Shown piece by piece: positions 1-8,306 of a stretch of 64,000 bases of DNA. This DNA is from Candidatus Desulfofervidaceae bacterium. Its GTDB lineage: Bacteria > Desulfobacterota > Desulfofervidia > Desulfofervidales > Desulfofervidaceae. The stretch's first letter is position 1, and each line of letters begins with the position of its first letter. The stretch lies in the NCBI GenBank assembly GCA_027038965.1, contig JALWFG010000021.1, forward strand, positions 124,001-188,000. The letters run 5' to 3'. A program made the translations under genes and the position numbers. The notes under the pieces are model-generated. The model was not told the origin of the DNA. It was given only the letters and a program-made list of their open reading frames with translations, and ran no database searches.

Positions 1-852
1 TTCACTCCCATTGTAGACGACCCCTATTATTTTGGCCAGATTGCTGCCGCCAATGCCTTGAGTGACATCTATGCCATGGGAGGAAGGCCTCTAACGGCTA
101 TGAATATTGTTTGTTTTCCAATAAAGGAAATGCCTAAGGAGGTTTTGAAACAGATATTGCAAGGTGGGATGGATAAAATTCATGAAGCAGGGGCCATTTT
201 GGTAGGAGGACATAGTGTAGAAGACCCAGAGATTAAATATGGACTTTCGGTTACTGGGGTAATTCATCCTCAAAAAATATTGACAAATAAAGGGGCTAGG
301 GTAGGGGACTTTCTGATCCTGACTAAACCCTTAGGCACAGGGGTATTAGCCACAGCCGTTAAAGGGAACTTGGCTAGTGAGGCAGCTATAACCAAGTTGG
401 TAAAGGTTACTGCCACCCTTAATTCCAAGGCCGCAGAAATTATGGCAGAATTTAATGTTCACGCTTGTACTGATGTGACTGGATTTGGGTTGGGGGGACA
501 TCTATTAGAGATGGCTCGGGCCTCCCAAAAGGAAATAGAACTTTGGTCCAACAAAGTTCCTATTATCCCTGAAGCCTTGGAATATGCGGCTATGGGGCTT
601 ATTCCAGCAGGAAGTTATGCCAACAAACATTTCTGTGAAAATACAGTAGAAATTAGAGGGAATATCTCCAGTTTGACCATAGATATGCTTTTTGACGCTC
701 AAACTTCAGGCGGTCTTATTATAGCCCTACCTCAAAAAGAAGCAGAAACATGCTTAAAGCGGCTTAGAGAAAATGGCGTCTCTGAGGCCACTATCATTGG
801 ATATGTAAAAGGGAATCATCCTTGTGGAAAATTGGTAATTGCTGAATCTTGA
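1..852 (+). CDS. selD: Selenide, water dikinase (5' end outside the window)
   Basis: SelD makes selenophosphate from selenide and ATP, the selenium donor for selenocysteine and selenouridine. The frame is open from base 1 (reads FTPIVDDPYYFGQIAAANALSD), so the true start and the catalytic Cys/Sec-Lys segment lie before the window. Visible family hallmarks are the SDIYAMGG block, the GGHSVEDPEIKYGLSVTG block, the TGFGLGGHLLEMA block and the C-terminal DAQTSGGL motif. About 284 residues are present of the usual ~345. Selenium metabolism fits an anaerobe. Whether this SelD itself carries selenocysteine cannot be seen here. Confidence 0.95.
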   Translation, partial: FTPIVDDPYYFGQIAAANALSDIYAMGGRPLTAMNIVCFPIKEMPKEVLKQILQGGMDKIHEAGAILVGGHSVEDPEIKYGLSVTGVIHPQKILTNKGARVGDFLILTKPLGTGVLATAVKGNLASEAAITKLVKVTATLNSKAAEIMAEFNVHACTDVTGFGLGGHLLEMARASQKEIELWSNKVPIIPEALEYAAMGLIPAGSYANKHFCENTVEIRGNISSLTIDMLFDAQTSGGLIIALPQKEAETCLKRLRENGVSEATIIGYVKGNHPCGKLVIAES

Positions 853-916
853 AAATTGGGATGAAAGAGTTGGGTTTAATCACATTTATTCCTCTTTAGC
901 CATTAGGGAAAAATAA

Positions 917-1975
917 TTAAGGCAAGACTACCATCCAAAAGCTTATGGCAGTTTTTCTTGTGTTTTTTTCAACCCCTGCAATGGCAATACGGTTAATTTT
1001 ACGCCTTAAGGGAGAAACTCCTTTTACATACACCTTGCTTAAATGAGGGTCATATTTGGCCTTTTTCCACCCTAACTCGCTAATGTAAATCTTGAACCTG
1101 TTTGGAAAATATCGGCCAGGGTATTTTAAGATGCCATAAATTTCAAGGGGAGGATTCTCTTTTAAAAATCCTATTTTAGGATAACGAATCAAAAGAGGCA
1201 GATCAACTCTTTTTAAAATGGTTTTAAAATGCTCTAAAGTACTCCAATTTTTGCCTAAAATGGGCTCACGGGGGATATGATAAAGGGGGGTATCTTCACT
1301 TACTACTCCTGGGTCTTGAGAAAGAAGCACCCTGTATCCAAGCCTGAGGGCCTCATTAATCAAAATTTTATTATAATATCCGTAAGGAAAAGCAAGCATG
1401 GTTGGGCAATAACCTAATCTTTTTTCAAAGATACATCTGCTTTTTTTTAAATCTGCTTGAATCCACTCCCTGTATTCCCTCTCAGTCATAGACAAAGGTT
1501 TTAAACCCAGCTTGTGATGGGCATAGGTGTGATCTTGAAAATCCACCCCTGCTTGTTTCATTTGATATATCTCATCCCAATTTATGTAGTCCGGGTAGTG
1601 TTTCTCAATGGCCTCAGTAGGAATAAATACAGTAAAGGGATAACCAAATCGCCTCAAGATAGGAAAGGCCTTAGTAAAAACCGTTTTATATCCATCATCA
1701 ACAGTGATAACCACCGTTTTTGGGGGGAGTGGTTGATGAGAAGATAAGAGGCAAGCAAGTCGTTTTAAAGAAATTACTTGATAATTATGGGTCTTGAGAT
1801 AGGTCATTTGCGCTATGAAATTTGATAAAGGCACGTTGGTGGAGGGAGTGCGCCTATCACCAAACTTGTGATAAAGAAGCACTACAACATTATTGGCATA
1901 AGTTGTTTGGACAAGCCCAATTATTAAGAGCACACAAATTAATGTGCCCAAAACAAGGCTGGAGCTTTTGCGCAT
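917..1975 (-). CDS. Polysaccharide deacetylase (NodB-like), exported or membrane-anchored
   Basis: Carbohydrate esterase 4 family protein, probably removing N-acetyl groups from an envelope polysaccharide. An N-terminal hydrophobic segment (RKSSSLVLGTLICVLLIIGL) acts as signal or anchor. YHKFGD is followed by the metal-site motif TVDDGYK and then DHTYAHHKLG, which supplies the H-x3-H-like pair, and FPYGYYN. I placed the start at the Met of MRKSS. An earlier start at 2008 would add 11 residues. Either way the gene begins inside the 3' end of the Bax-like gene upstream, which implies translational coupling. Family assignment is firm; the substrate is unknown. Confidence 0.85.
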   Translation of the reverse strand: MRKSSSLVLGTLICVLLIIGLVQTTYANNVVVLLYHKFGDRRTPSTNVPLSNFIAQMTYLKTHNYQVISLKRLACLLSSHQPLPPKTVVITVDDGYKTVFTKAFPILRRFGYPFTVFIPTEAIEKHYPDYINWDEIYQMKQAGVDFQDHTYAHHKLGLKPLSMTEREYREWIQADLKKSRCIFEKRLGYCPTMLAFPYGYYNKILINEALRLGYRVLLSQDPGVVSEDTPLYHIPREPILGKNWSTLEHFKTILKRVDLPLLIRYPKIGFLKENPPLEIYGILKYPGRYFPNRFKIYISELGWKKAKYDPHLSKVYVKGVSPLRRKINRIAIAGVEKNTRKTAISFWMVVLP

Positions 1976-2846
1976 AATAATCATACCGGCGTAAATGATG
2001 TTTAACAATAATCTCTCTTATCTTTTTACTATAAAGTGGACCTAATTGAGAATATTTCTCCAAAAACTGAGACAAAAAAATGGGATCGTCACTCACTAAA
2101 CGAGCATCTCTAAAGGCCTCATACGCCCATCCAACATTCAGATTATAAATATAATTTCTAGTTGCTTCTAATATAGAAGAATACTTTGCTACTTTATGTT
2201 TTTCTCCAGGGTCTCTATTTAAAGGTACTAAACCTTCGTTTTTATATGTCCAGATTCCATAAAGGTTATTCCCTTGAAGAGCAAAACGAGAGCTACCCCA
2301 GTTAGACTCTATAGCAGCTTGAGCTAGCAAAAGGCTGATTGGAATGATGTTGATCCGTTTTAAAAGTTCGTAAGAAGAAAAGGCCTTGTATTTCCTCATC
2401 AATGATTTAATGACATTCATCTCTGTTTCAGACAAATTGCCTTTCTTCAAGACCCTTTCGTCAATTACCTTGGGATAGCCAATTTTTTTTAAGATCTTCA
2501 GAGCCACTTCCCTTTCTTTATTCACTTCCATAAGGGCAGTTAAGGCTGAAGGCATAAGGGTACGAATAAATAGCTTCCTTTTAAGCCTTTTGTCCTTTAT
2601 GTATTTGAAATCAGGAGGTAAACTTTTAATCACTACTGTTGGAGGAATTTTTTGGAGGTTCCACAATCCATATTTTTTGAGAACTGAAGCAAGTTCTTTT
2701 GTACTACGAACAGAGACAAATGCTATAGAAGGGGTTTCTGTTTGTTTATGAAATATACATGATGAAAGTCCCAATAAGGCACCTATAAAAAGAATTTTAA
2801 CCTTTTTCGGGACTGAAATATTTAACCTGCTTTTAATCACTCTCAT
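1890..2846 (-). CDS. Bax-like glucosaminidase-domain lipoprotein
   Basis: Bax/FlgJ-type glucosaminidase (endo-beta-N-acetylglucosaminidase fold), expected to act on peptidoglycan or related glycans. The N-terminus ends in a lipobox (LGLSSC), so it is probably a lipoprotein. The catalytic-domain signature is LLAQAAIESNWGSSRFA followed by NNLYGIW, and NYIYNLN and YSQLGPLYSKKI fit the rest of the domain. The C-terminal ~40 residues overlap the start of the downstream deacetylase in another frame and end in a Cys-rich tail (CALNNWACPNNLC), which is unusual for Bax. The two genes probably form an envelope operon. Confidence 0.85.
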   Translation of the reverse strand: MRVIKSRLNISVPKKVKILFIGALLGLSSCIFHKQTETPSIAFVSVRSTKELASVLKKYGLWNLQKIPPTVVIKSLPPDFKYIKDKRLKRKLFIRTLMPSALTALMEVNKEREVALKILKKIGYPKVIDERVLKKGNLSETEMNVIKSLMRKYKAFSSYELLKRINIIPISLLLAQAAIESNWGSSRFALQGNNLYGIWTYKNEGLVPLNRDPGEKHKVAKYSSILEATRNYIYNLNVGWAYEAFRDARLVSDDPIFLSQFLEKYSQLGPLYSKKIREIIVKHHLRRYDYYAQKLQPCFGHINLCALNNWACPNNLCQ

Positions 2847-3019
2847 TGCTTCAAAATAATTATAATCTTGGCTTTAGTCAAGAACAAAGGAACATAATAG
2901 AAATGTGATAATAGATAAAACACATCATTTTGTAAAGACTATCAATCCGATAAAAAACAGAAAACCTACCAAAGGCCAAAAGTCAACCGGCCTTTCTTGA
3001 ACTTTTGCTATTAACCAAG

Positions 3020-3328
3020 CTATTGGAGGAAAAAATCCTCGTCTTCTTTCTTTACCTCCACATGGACAGTTTTATAAGGTTTTCTGAGGAATACCTCACA
3101 CCCCGGACGCCCAAACCGGCTATATTCTTTCCAAAGATTATCCAAAACTTGAATAGTCTTTTCCAAAATCTTCTGGGCCTGAACTTGAGGAAATTCCACA
3201 CTTCCATGAGATGTCTCTCCCCAAGCAAAAAATTGATTTTTAGGCCCAGGGAAAAACACAATTAAAAAGGCATCCTTAATCCCTTCTAAAAAATAATCGT
3301 CTTCAAATATATATTCCCACTCTTCCAT
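3020..3328 (-). CDS. Hypothetical acidic protein
   Basis: Unrecognised protein of about 102 residues. It is acidic and rich in aromatic residues, with a predicted mixed alpha/beta pattern and no signal peptide or membrane segment. I chose the Met of MEEWEYIFEDD because GAGG lies five bases before it; a start 18 bases upstream is also open. Two shorter open frames overlap on the same bases, but this one has the most protein-like composition. It is read in the same direction as the 92-residue membrane protein upstream. Confidence 0.5.
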   Translation of the reverse strand: MEEWEYIFEDDYFLEGIKDAFLIVFFPGPKNQFFAWGETSHGSVEFPQVQAQKILEKTIQVLDNLWKEYSRFGRPGCEVFLRKPYKTVHVEVKKEDEDFFLQ

Positions 3329-3363
3329 CTTATCCTCTATAATCACAACAAATTTAAAGGTTG

Positions 3364-3395
3364 GAGCGCCCTTTTTATCTTAAAAGGGCGCGCTC
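3364..3395 (-). terminator. Stem-loop after the small membrane-protein gene
   Basis: GAGCGCCCTTTT and AAAAGGGCGCGCTC form a GC-rich stem with a two-base bulge and a short AT loop. It lies just past the stop of the 92-residue gene. The T-tract after the stem is weak on both strands, so termination is likely but not certain. Confidence 0.5.
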
Positions 3396-3397
3396 TA

Positions 3398-3676
3398 TTA
3401 TTGAGAAGATTCTTGACCTTTTTTCAGCTCTTCGAGCTCAGCCTTCAATTTTTCAATCTCCTTTTTGTAGTCCTCCTCTACACTAGGTGTAGTCTCTTTT
3501 TGAGAAGCAAGCTTATCCTTTAATTCCTCAAGTCCTAAATAAGTAGCCAAACCACCGAACAAAAGTAATAGGAGCGGGATACCTCCTGCCAGAATTACTA
3601 AAAACTGCTTCCAAAATAAGATAAGCCCCACTAAACCTGCTACTAATGCTACCAAGCCTCCAACCAGAATCTTCAT
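3398..3676 (-). CDS. Small membrane protein with C-terminal coiled coil
   Basis: Unrecognised 92-residue protein. Two hydrophobic segments (about residues 3-22 and 26-48, Gly/Leu rich) are followed by a charged heptad-like helix (EEDYKKEIEKLKAELEELKKG), so it is probably an inner-membrane protein with a cytoplasmic coiled coil. A strong AAGGAGGAG ribosome-binding site precedes the ATG. The function is unknown. Confidence 0.65.
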   Translation of the reverse strand: MKILVGGLVALVAGLVGLILFWKQFLVILAGGIPLLLLLFGGLATYLGLEELKDKLASQKETTPSVEEDYKKEIEKLKAELEELKKGQESSQ

Positions 3677-4135
3677 CTTCTCCTCCTTAACTTACTCTTG
3701 CTTTTAATTTTAGTCTCTGAACAATTTTGGATGTATTCAATAAAGTGGTTAGATAATAAACCTATTTTAGGTAAAATGTCAAGCAAGCTTTTTCCAAAAA
3801 ACTGCGCTTAAGTTTAAAAAACTGTAATTATAGTAACCAACGCTATACACATCGCAACATATCAGATGAAGAAATAGCTATTTATAGCCAAGGTTTTAGG
3901 TTGTGGGTGTTAAGTGTTGCGTGCAATATTAGAACAATCTCCAATCTAAGGCCAAACTTTGGGCTTGACCTTTATCTTGATTTAGAGGTAATTAATAAAT
4001 TAATGTTTAACTAAATGTAAAAGCTCGGTAGATGGTTGTAATTCCAAACGGAAATTAAAATGGTCGGATGGGGTAGGGTATTTGTCAAGTTAGTTTATTA
4101 AAGACCATTTAGGCCAATTTAAGGGAGGAAAAAAT
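3677..4135. other. 459-base region without a recognised gene
   Basis: AT-rich gap between the minus-strand small membrane protein and the plus-strand PEBP gene. One plus frame stays open from about 3777 to 4012 but has no good start codon or ribosome-binding site. A promoter-like pair sits near 3965-3994. I see no tRNA, repeat array or riboswitch in it. Confidence 0.5.
3965..3994 (+). promoter_or_regulatory. Candidate sigma-70 promoter upstream of the PEBP/polB pair
   Basis: TTGACC, an 18-base spacer, then TAATTA. It is about 140 bases before the PEBP start, so it would give a long leader. Consensus match only. Confidence 0.35.
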
Positions 4136-4588
4136 ATGAAGCTTATAAGCCCAGCCTTTGAAGATGGAGGAGTAATTCCTAGCAAATATACATGTGATGG
4201 AGTTGATGTTTCTCCTCCATTGGCCTGGAGAGATATCCCTGCTAATACAAAATCATTTGCCTTGATTTGTGATGATCCCGATGCCCCCATGGGCACCTGG
4301 GTCCACTGGGTTATTTATGACATACCAGTCACAAAAACAGAACTTCCAGAGGGCCTTCCTTGTGAAAAAATTCTTGCTGATGGCAGTAAACAAGGCCTTA
4401 ACGACTTTGGCAAATATGGGTATGGAGGGCCTTGCCCACCTAGAGGAATCCACCGCTATTTTTTTAAACTTTATGCCCTGGACGCAGTGCTTAACCTTAT
4501 GCCAGGGCTTAGTAAACAAGAGTTGTTAAATGCCATACAAGGACACATTCTAGAGGAAACCCGGCTTATGGGAAGGTATGGACGATGA
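4136..4588 (+). CDS. YbhB/YbcL family Raf-kinase-inhibitor-like (PEBP) protein
   Basis: Bacterial member of the phosphatidylethanolamine-binding protein family. The 150-residue length is normal. Conserved PEBP stretches are visible: YTCDGVDVSPPLAW, then DDPDAPMGTWVHWVIYDIP, and GPCPPRGIHRYFFKLYALD. Members bind small anionic or phospholipid ligands, and their bacterial role is not settled. The ribosome-binding site GGGAGG is well spaced. The stop overlaps the DNA polymerase start by four bases (ATGA), so the two genes are translationally coupled. Confidence 0.92.
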   Translation: MKLISPAFEDGGVIPSKYTCDGVDVSPPLAWRDIPANTKSFALICDDPDAPMGTWVHWVIYDIPVTKTELPEGLPCEKILADGSKQGLNDFGKYGYGGPCPPRGIHRYFFKLYALDAVLNLMPGLSKQELLNAIQGHILEETRLMGRYGR

Positions 4589-7002
4589 AGTTAAAGGTCT
4601 TCCTGCTTGATGCAGATTACATTACTGAAAAGGAAGAGGCCATAATTCGGCTTTGGGGCAAAACCGACACTGGGCAAAATGTGGTTGTTTTTATGCGAGA
4701 TGACCCTTATTTTTATGTGCTCCCTCAGGACCCCCAAAGGGCCAAAGAGGAAATCTTAGCCCAAATTAAAAAGAAAAAATTACCCATTAAAGATATTTTT
4801 TTAGAAAAGCGGGTTTTGGACGGGGAATCAAAGACATTTTTAAAGATAGTTTGTTTTTTACCTCAAGACCCTTCAAAGATAAGAAATGCCATTAAGGTTT
4901 TTGAGGCCAAAAGGGGCGGAAGTGGAAGCATCATAGAAGAGTATGAGTATACCTTGAATTTCTATCGTCGTTTTCTTATTGATCACCATATTGATGGCAA
5001 CTGCTTTCTTGAAATAGAAGGAGAAAAAATAGAAACTAAATACGACGTAGACATTGCCTTAAAAGGGCGAAAAATTAACCCCTTAGAAGACTACCATCTT
5101 CCTCCCTTAAAAGTAGTTGCCTTTGACCTTGAAACCCATGAACGGGCTGGGAAAAAGGAAATTGTAATGGCATCCTTTTATACTCAAGACAAACAGATAG
5201 TTATCACAAATCAAAGGACAGCTCATTATCCCAATTGGGTAAAAGTCGTCGAAACCGAAAAGGAATTACTTGAAGGAATTATAAAGACCATAAAGGAACT
5301 AAACCCAGATATTATTGTTACTTTTTACGGAGACATGTTTGATTTCCAAATCCTAAATGAACGTTGCAAGGCAAATAAGGTAAAGCTCATCCTCTCCCGA
5401 GATAAGAAACAAGCCAAATTTGCCCGTCGGGCTAGAATAAGCTCTGCCCGTCTAAATGGGATTGTACATCTAGATATCTTTCATTTTATCAGCAACATCC
5501 TAGCCCCAAACCTTCAGACGGAGGTATTAAGCCTTGATGCCGTTTCAGCCGAATTGCTTGGAGACAAAAAGATTGAAGTAGACTATCAAGAAATGCTTGA
5601 GGCATGGCGCAAAGGTAAGAATCTGGCCAAATTGGCTGAATATTGCTTAAAGGATTCCTTGTTAACCTACCGCCTGGCCAAAATGCTTTTGCCCCAAATG
5701 TTTGAAATTGCTCGCACAGTAGGACAAGTAATATTTGATACCTCTCGAATGACTTATGGACAATTGGTTGAGTGGTATCTCTCACGCCATGCCCACGAAA
5801 AGGGAGCTATTATTCCTAACCAGCCTAAATATGAAGATATTCTTAAACGACGTCAGGCCACTTATGTAGGAGGTTTTGTTAAAGAGCCGGCTTCGGGACT
5901 GCATGAAAATATTGCCGTTTTGGATTTTCGCTCTCTTTACCCAAGTCTTATTGTAAGTTTTAATATCTCTCCAGAAACCTTAAATTGCAAGTGTTGTAAG
6001 GATAATGGGTATCGAGTCCCAGAAATGGAGTATTGGTTCTGTGCTCGTAAGAAGGGCTTCATTCCGGAATTATTGAAGGAACTGATAGAAAAAAGGGCAG
6101 GAATTAAAAAAAGGCTTAAAGAAGTTCCAAAAGACAGTTTAGAATTTCACGTTTTGAACAATCGGCAATATGCCTTAAAAATTATTGCTAATGCTACTTA
6201 TGGTTATTTTGGTTTTCCAGGGTCTAAGTGGTATTGTAAGGAATGTGCCGAAAGCTGTACCGCCTTTGGGCGTTTTTGGATAAAAAAGGCTATTGAAGAG
6301 GCAGAAAAAGCTGGTTTTACAGTAATTTATGCCGATACTGATTCCCTTTTCCTCAAAGGAAAAGATGGAAATATAGAAAAAGAAACTAAGGATTTTTTAA
6401 CTCATATCAATCAGGCCTTCCCGGGTATGCTTGAGCTCGACCTTCAAGGATTTTATCTCCGAGGGATTTTTATTCCCAGAGGAGCAGCCCCAGGCACCGC
6501 TAAAAAGCGTTATGCCCTGCTTAGTAAACAAGGAGAACTACTTATTAGGGGATTGGAAACCGTAAGAAGGGATTGGTGTCGTCTAGCCAAGGAAGTGCAA
6601 CGAACGGTTCTAGAATATGTATTAAAGAATTTGGATATTGAAGGGGCCAAGGAATATGTGAAAAAGGTAATTGAAAAAATTAGGGCAGGGCAGGTGCCTG
6701 TGCGAGACCTCATTCTTTATGAAGAACTAACTAGACCTCTTGAAACATATAAACAAATGGGTCCTCACGTAATGGCGGCCAAGAAACTCAAGGCCAGTGG
6801 TAAGGAAGTGGGAGAAGGTATGTTGGTCATGTTTGTTATTACTAAAGGAAAAGGAACAATTTCTCAAAAGGCCACACCTATAGAATTGGTTAATTCTATA
6901 GAAGAAATAGATACCCATTACTATACTTATCACCAGATTCTCCCTGCGGCTATGCGGGTGCTTCAGGTACTAGGTGTAAGGAAGGAGCAACTCCTGCCTT
7001 AA
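4585..7002 (+). CDS. Family B DNA polymerase (archaeal type) with 3'-5' exonuclease
   Basis: An 805-residue PolB. The exonuclease domain has Exo I DLE (D181, E183), Exo II YGDMFDFQ (around D253) and Exo III YCLKDSLLTY. The polymerase motifs are A, DFRSLYPSLI (about residue 447), B, KIIANATYGYFGF, and C, YADTDSLF (about residue 581). Both active sites therefore look intact. The N-terminal WGKTDTGQNVVVFM region resembles archaeal PolB more than E. coli Pol II. Cys pairs near residues 468-486 (CKCCKDNG...WFCARKKG) may bind a metal. It probably acts in repair or lesion bypass beside the replicative PolC/DnaE. Confidence 0.93.
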   Translation: MKLKVFLLDADYITEKEEAIIRLWGKTDTGQNVVVFMRDDPYFYVLPQDPQRAKEEILAQIKKKKLPIKDIFLEKRVLDGESKTFLKIVCFLPQDPSKIRNAIKVFEAKRGGSGSIIEEYEYTLNFYRRFLIDHHIDGNCFLEIEGEKIETKYDVDIALKGRKINPLEDYHLPPLKVVAFDLETHERAGKKEIVMASFYTQDKQIVITNQRTAHYPNWVKVVETEKELLEGIIKTIKELNPDIIVTFYGDMFDFQILNERCKANKVKLILSRDKKQAKFARRARISSARLNGIVHLDIFHFISNILAPNLQTEVLSLDAVSAELLGDKKIEVDYQEMLEAWRKGKNLAKLAEYCLKDSLLTYRLAKMLLPQMFEIARTVGQVIFDTSRMTYGQLVEWYLSRHAHEKGAIIPNQPKYEDILKRRQATYVGGFVKEPASGLHENIAVLDFRSLYPSLIVSFNISPETLNCKCCKDNGYRVPEMEYWFCARKKGFIPELLKELIEKRAGIKKRLKEVPKDSLEFHVLNNRQYALKIIANATYGYFGFPGSKWYCKECAESCTAFGRFWIKKAIEEAEKAGFTVIYADTDSLFLKGKDGNIEKETKDFLTHINQAFPGMLELDLQGFYLRGIFIPRGAAPGTAKKRYALLSKQGELLIRGLETVRRDWCRLAKEVQRTVLEYVLKNLDIEGAKEYVKKVIEKIRAGQVPVRDLILYEELTRPLETYKQMGPHVMAAKKLKASGKEVGEGMLVMFVITKGKGTISQKATPIELVNSIEEIDTHYYTYHQILPAAMRVLQVLGVRKEQLLP

Positions 7003-8306
7003 TCGCATATTTCTCCATAGGCTTTGTCCTCTTTAATCTCGGTTAATTTTACTGAAACGATTTGATTAGGACTCAAGGAATGGAACTTATCCTGTATGAG
7101 GACGCTAATATAGTTGCTCGTATGACCTATAAAAAAATCATTTTTCCTTTGCTCTAATAAAACGTGGTGGACATATCCCAAATTGGCCTTAATAAAGGCC
7201 CGCCGTTTTTTCTTATCAAGAAGTTTCAGTCGTTTCGTCCTCTCCTTAATTATCTCATGATTGACCTTTTCTTGATATTGAGAGGCCCTAGTTCCTGGTC
7301 TATCAGAATATGAAAATACATGACAATAACTTATAGGACTTTGCCGAATAAGCTCATAAGTGCTTTTAAAATCTTCTTCAGTTTCTCCGGGGAAACCTAC
7401 AATGATATCTACCCCTATAGCAAAGGGAAGGCCATTCAATGAAGATATTTTGTTTATCACTTTTTTAAATCTAGCCACATTATAAGGTCGCCGCATTCTT
7501 TTAAGGATTTGATCCGAACCGGATTGGAGAGAAATATGGAGATGAGGACAAAGATTTTTAAAATCGGAAAAGATTCCTATCAATTCGTCATTTATTTCAT
7601 CAGGATTAAGGGAGCTCAAGCGGATCCTTAAAGAAGGACGAATCCTTTTTATTTCTTTTAGCAAACATACCAAAGAAAGCGCAGGTGAAAGGTCCTTGCC
7701 ATACTCCCCCAAGTGAATACCAGTCAGAACAACTTCTTTAACTCCTTGGCTTTGCAAATAAAGAATTCTCTTGATAACTTCCCTGGGCGGGAGGCTGCGA
7801 CACCTTCCTCTCGCATAGGGCACAATACAATAGGAGCAAAAGGTATCACATCCGTCCTGAATTTTTAAATATGCCCTAGTGTGCTTGGAAGAGGCCGAGG
7901 GATAGAAACAAACTAGAGTCTCAAGAGAAGTAGGATTGGAAGAAATTAAGACTTGCGGCCTTTTTTGTTTTTTAAAAATGCTGAACATCTCCGGAAGGTG
8001 TGGTTTTTGCCTATTTCCAATCAAATAATCTATGCCCTTAATTTGACCAAGTTTTTTATATCCTACCTGAACATAACAGCCTGTAGCTACACAAATGGCA
8101 TTAGGATTTTCTTTTATAATCCTTCTCAAAATGCGGCGGCTATCATAATCTGCTCGATGGGTAACAGTACAGGTATTTACAATGCAAATATCGGCCTCCC
8201 CAATAAGGGAGACAATTTTATGCCCCCTTTTTTCCAACATATTGGCCAGAGAATCAGATTCATACTGATTACTGCGGCATCCAAGGGTAAAAATGAAGAC
8301 CTTCAT
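6999..8306 (-). CDS. mtaB: tRNA t6A37 methylthiotransferase
   Basis: Radical-SAM methylthiotransferase making ms2t6A at tRNA position 37. The N-terminal UPF0004 domain has its three iron-sulfur cysteines (TLGCRSNQ, CIVNTCTV, ATGCYV). The radical-SAM cluster motif is CDTFCSYCIVPYARG, and a TRAM-like C-terminus follows. TLGCRSNQYES is characteristic of MtaB rather than MiaB or RimO. It is the last gene of the aminotransferase-mnmA-mtaB run, overlaps mnmA by four bases, and its stop overlaps the convergent polB stop. Confidence 0.93.
   Translation of the reverse strand: MKVFIFTLGCRSNQYESDSLANMLEKRGHKIVSLIGEADICIVNTCTVTHRADYDSRRILRRIIKENPNAICVATGCYVQVGYKKLGQIKGIDYLIGNRQKPHLPEMFSIFKKQKRPQVLISSNPTSLETLVCFYPSASSKHTRAYLKIQDGCDTFCSYCIVPYARGRCRSLPPREVIKRILYLQSQGVKEVVLTGIHLGEYGKDLSPALSLVCLLKEIKRIRPSLRIRLSSLNPDEINDELIGIFSDFKNLCPHLHISLQSGSDQILKRMRRPYNVARFKKVINKISSLNGLPFAIGVDIIVGFPGETEEDFKSTYELIRQSPISYCHVFSYSDRPGTRASQYQEKVNHEIIKERTKRLKLLDKKKRRAFIKANLGYVHHVLLEQRKNDFFIGHTSNYISVLIQDKFHSLSPNQIVSVKLTEIKEDKAYGEICD

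Noticed and set aside
2849-2925. Possible regulatory RNA upstream of the Bax-like gene
   Set aside because: AT-rich with no convincing structure or promoter.
2925-3060. Minus-strand frame reading FFPPIAWLIAK...FWPLVGFLFFIGLIVF after the 108-residue ORF
   Set aside because: It looks like a small membrane protein, but the frame has a stop before any normal start codon. An ATT start or a frameshift would be needed, which I cannot support.
3005-3265. Plus-strand frame opposite the acidic hypothetical gene
   Set aside because: Ribosome-binding site absent and composition looks like antisense shadow of the minus-strand frame.
3777-4012. Open plus-strand frame in the 459-base gap
   Set aside because: It has no ATG/GTG/TTG start near its beginning, no ribosome-binding site and no family resemblance. 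Kept as intergenic.
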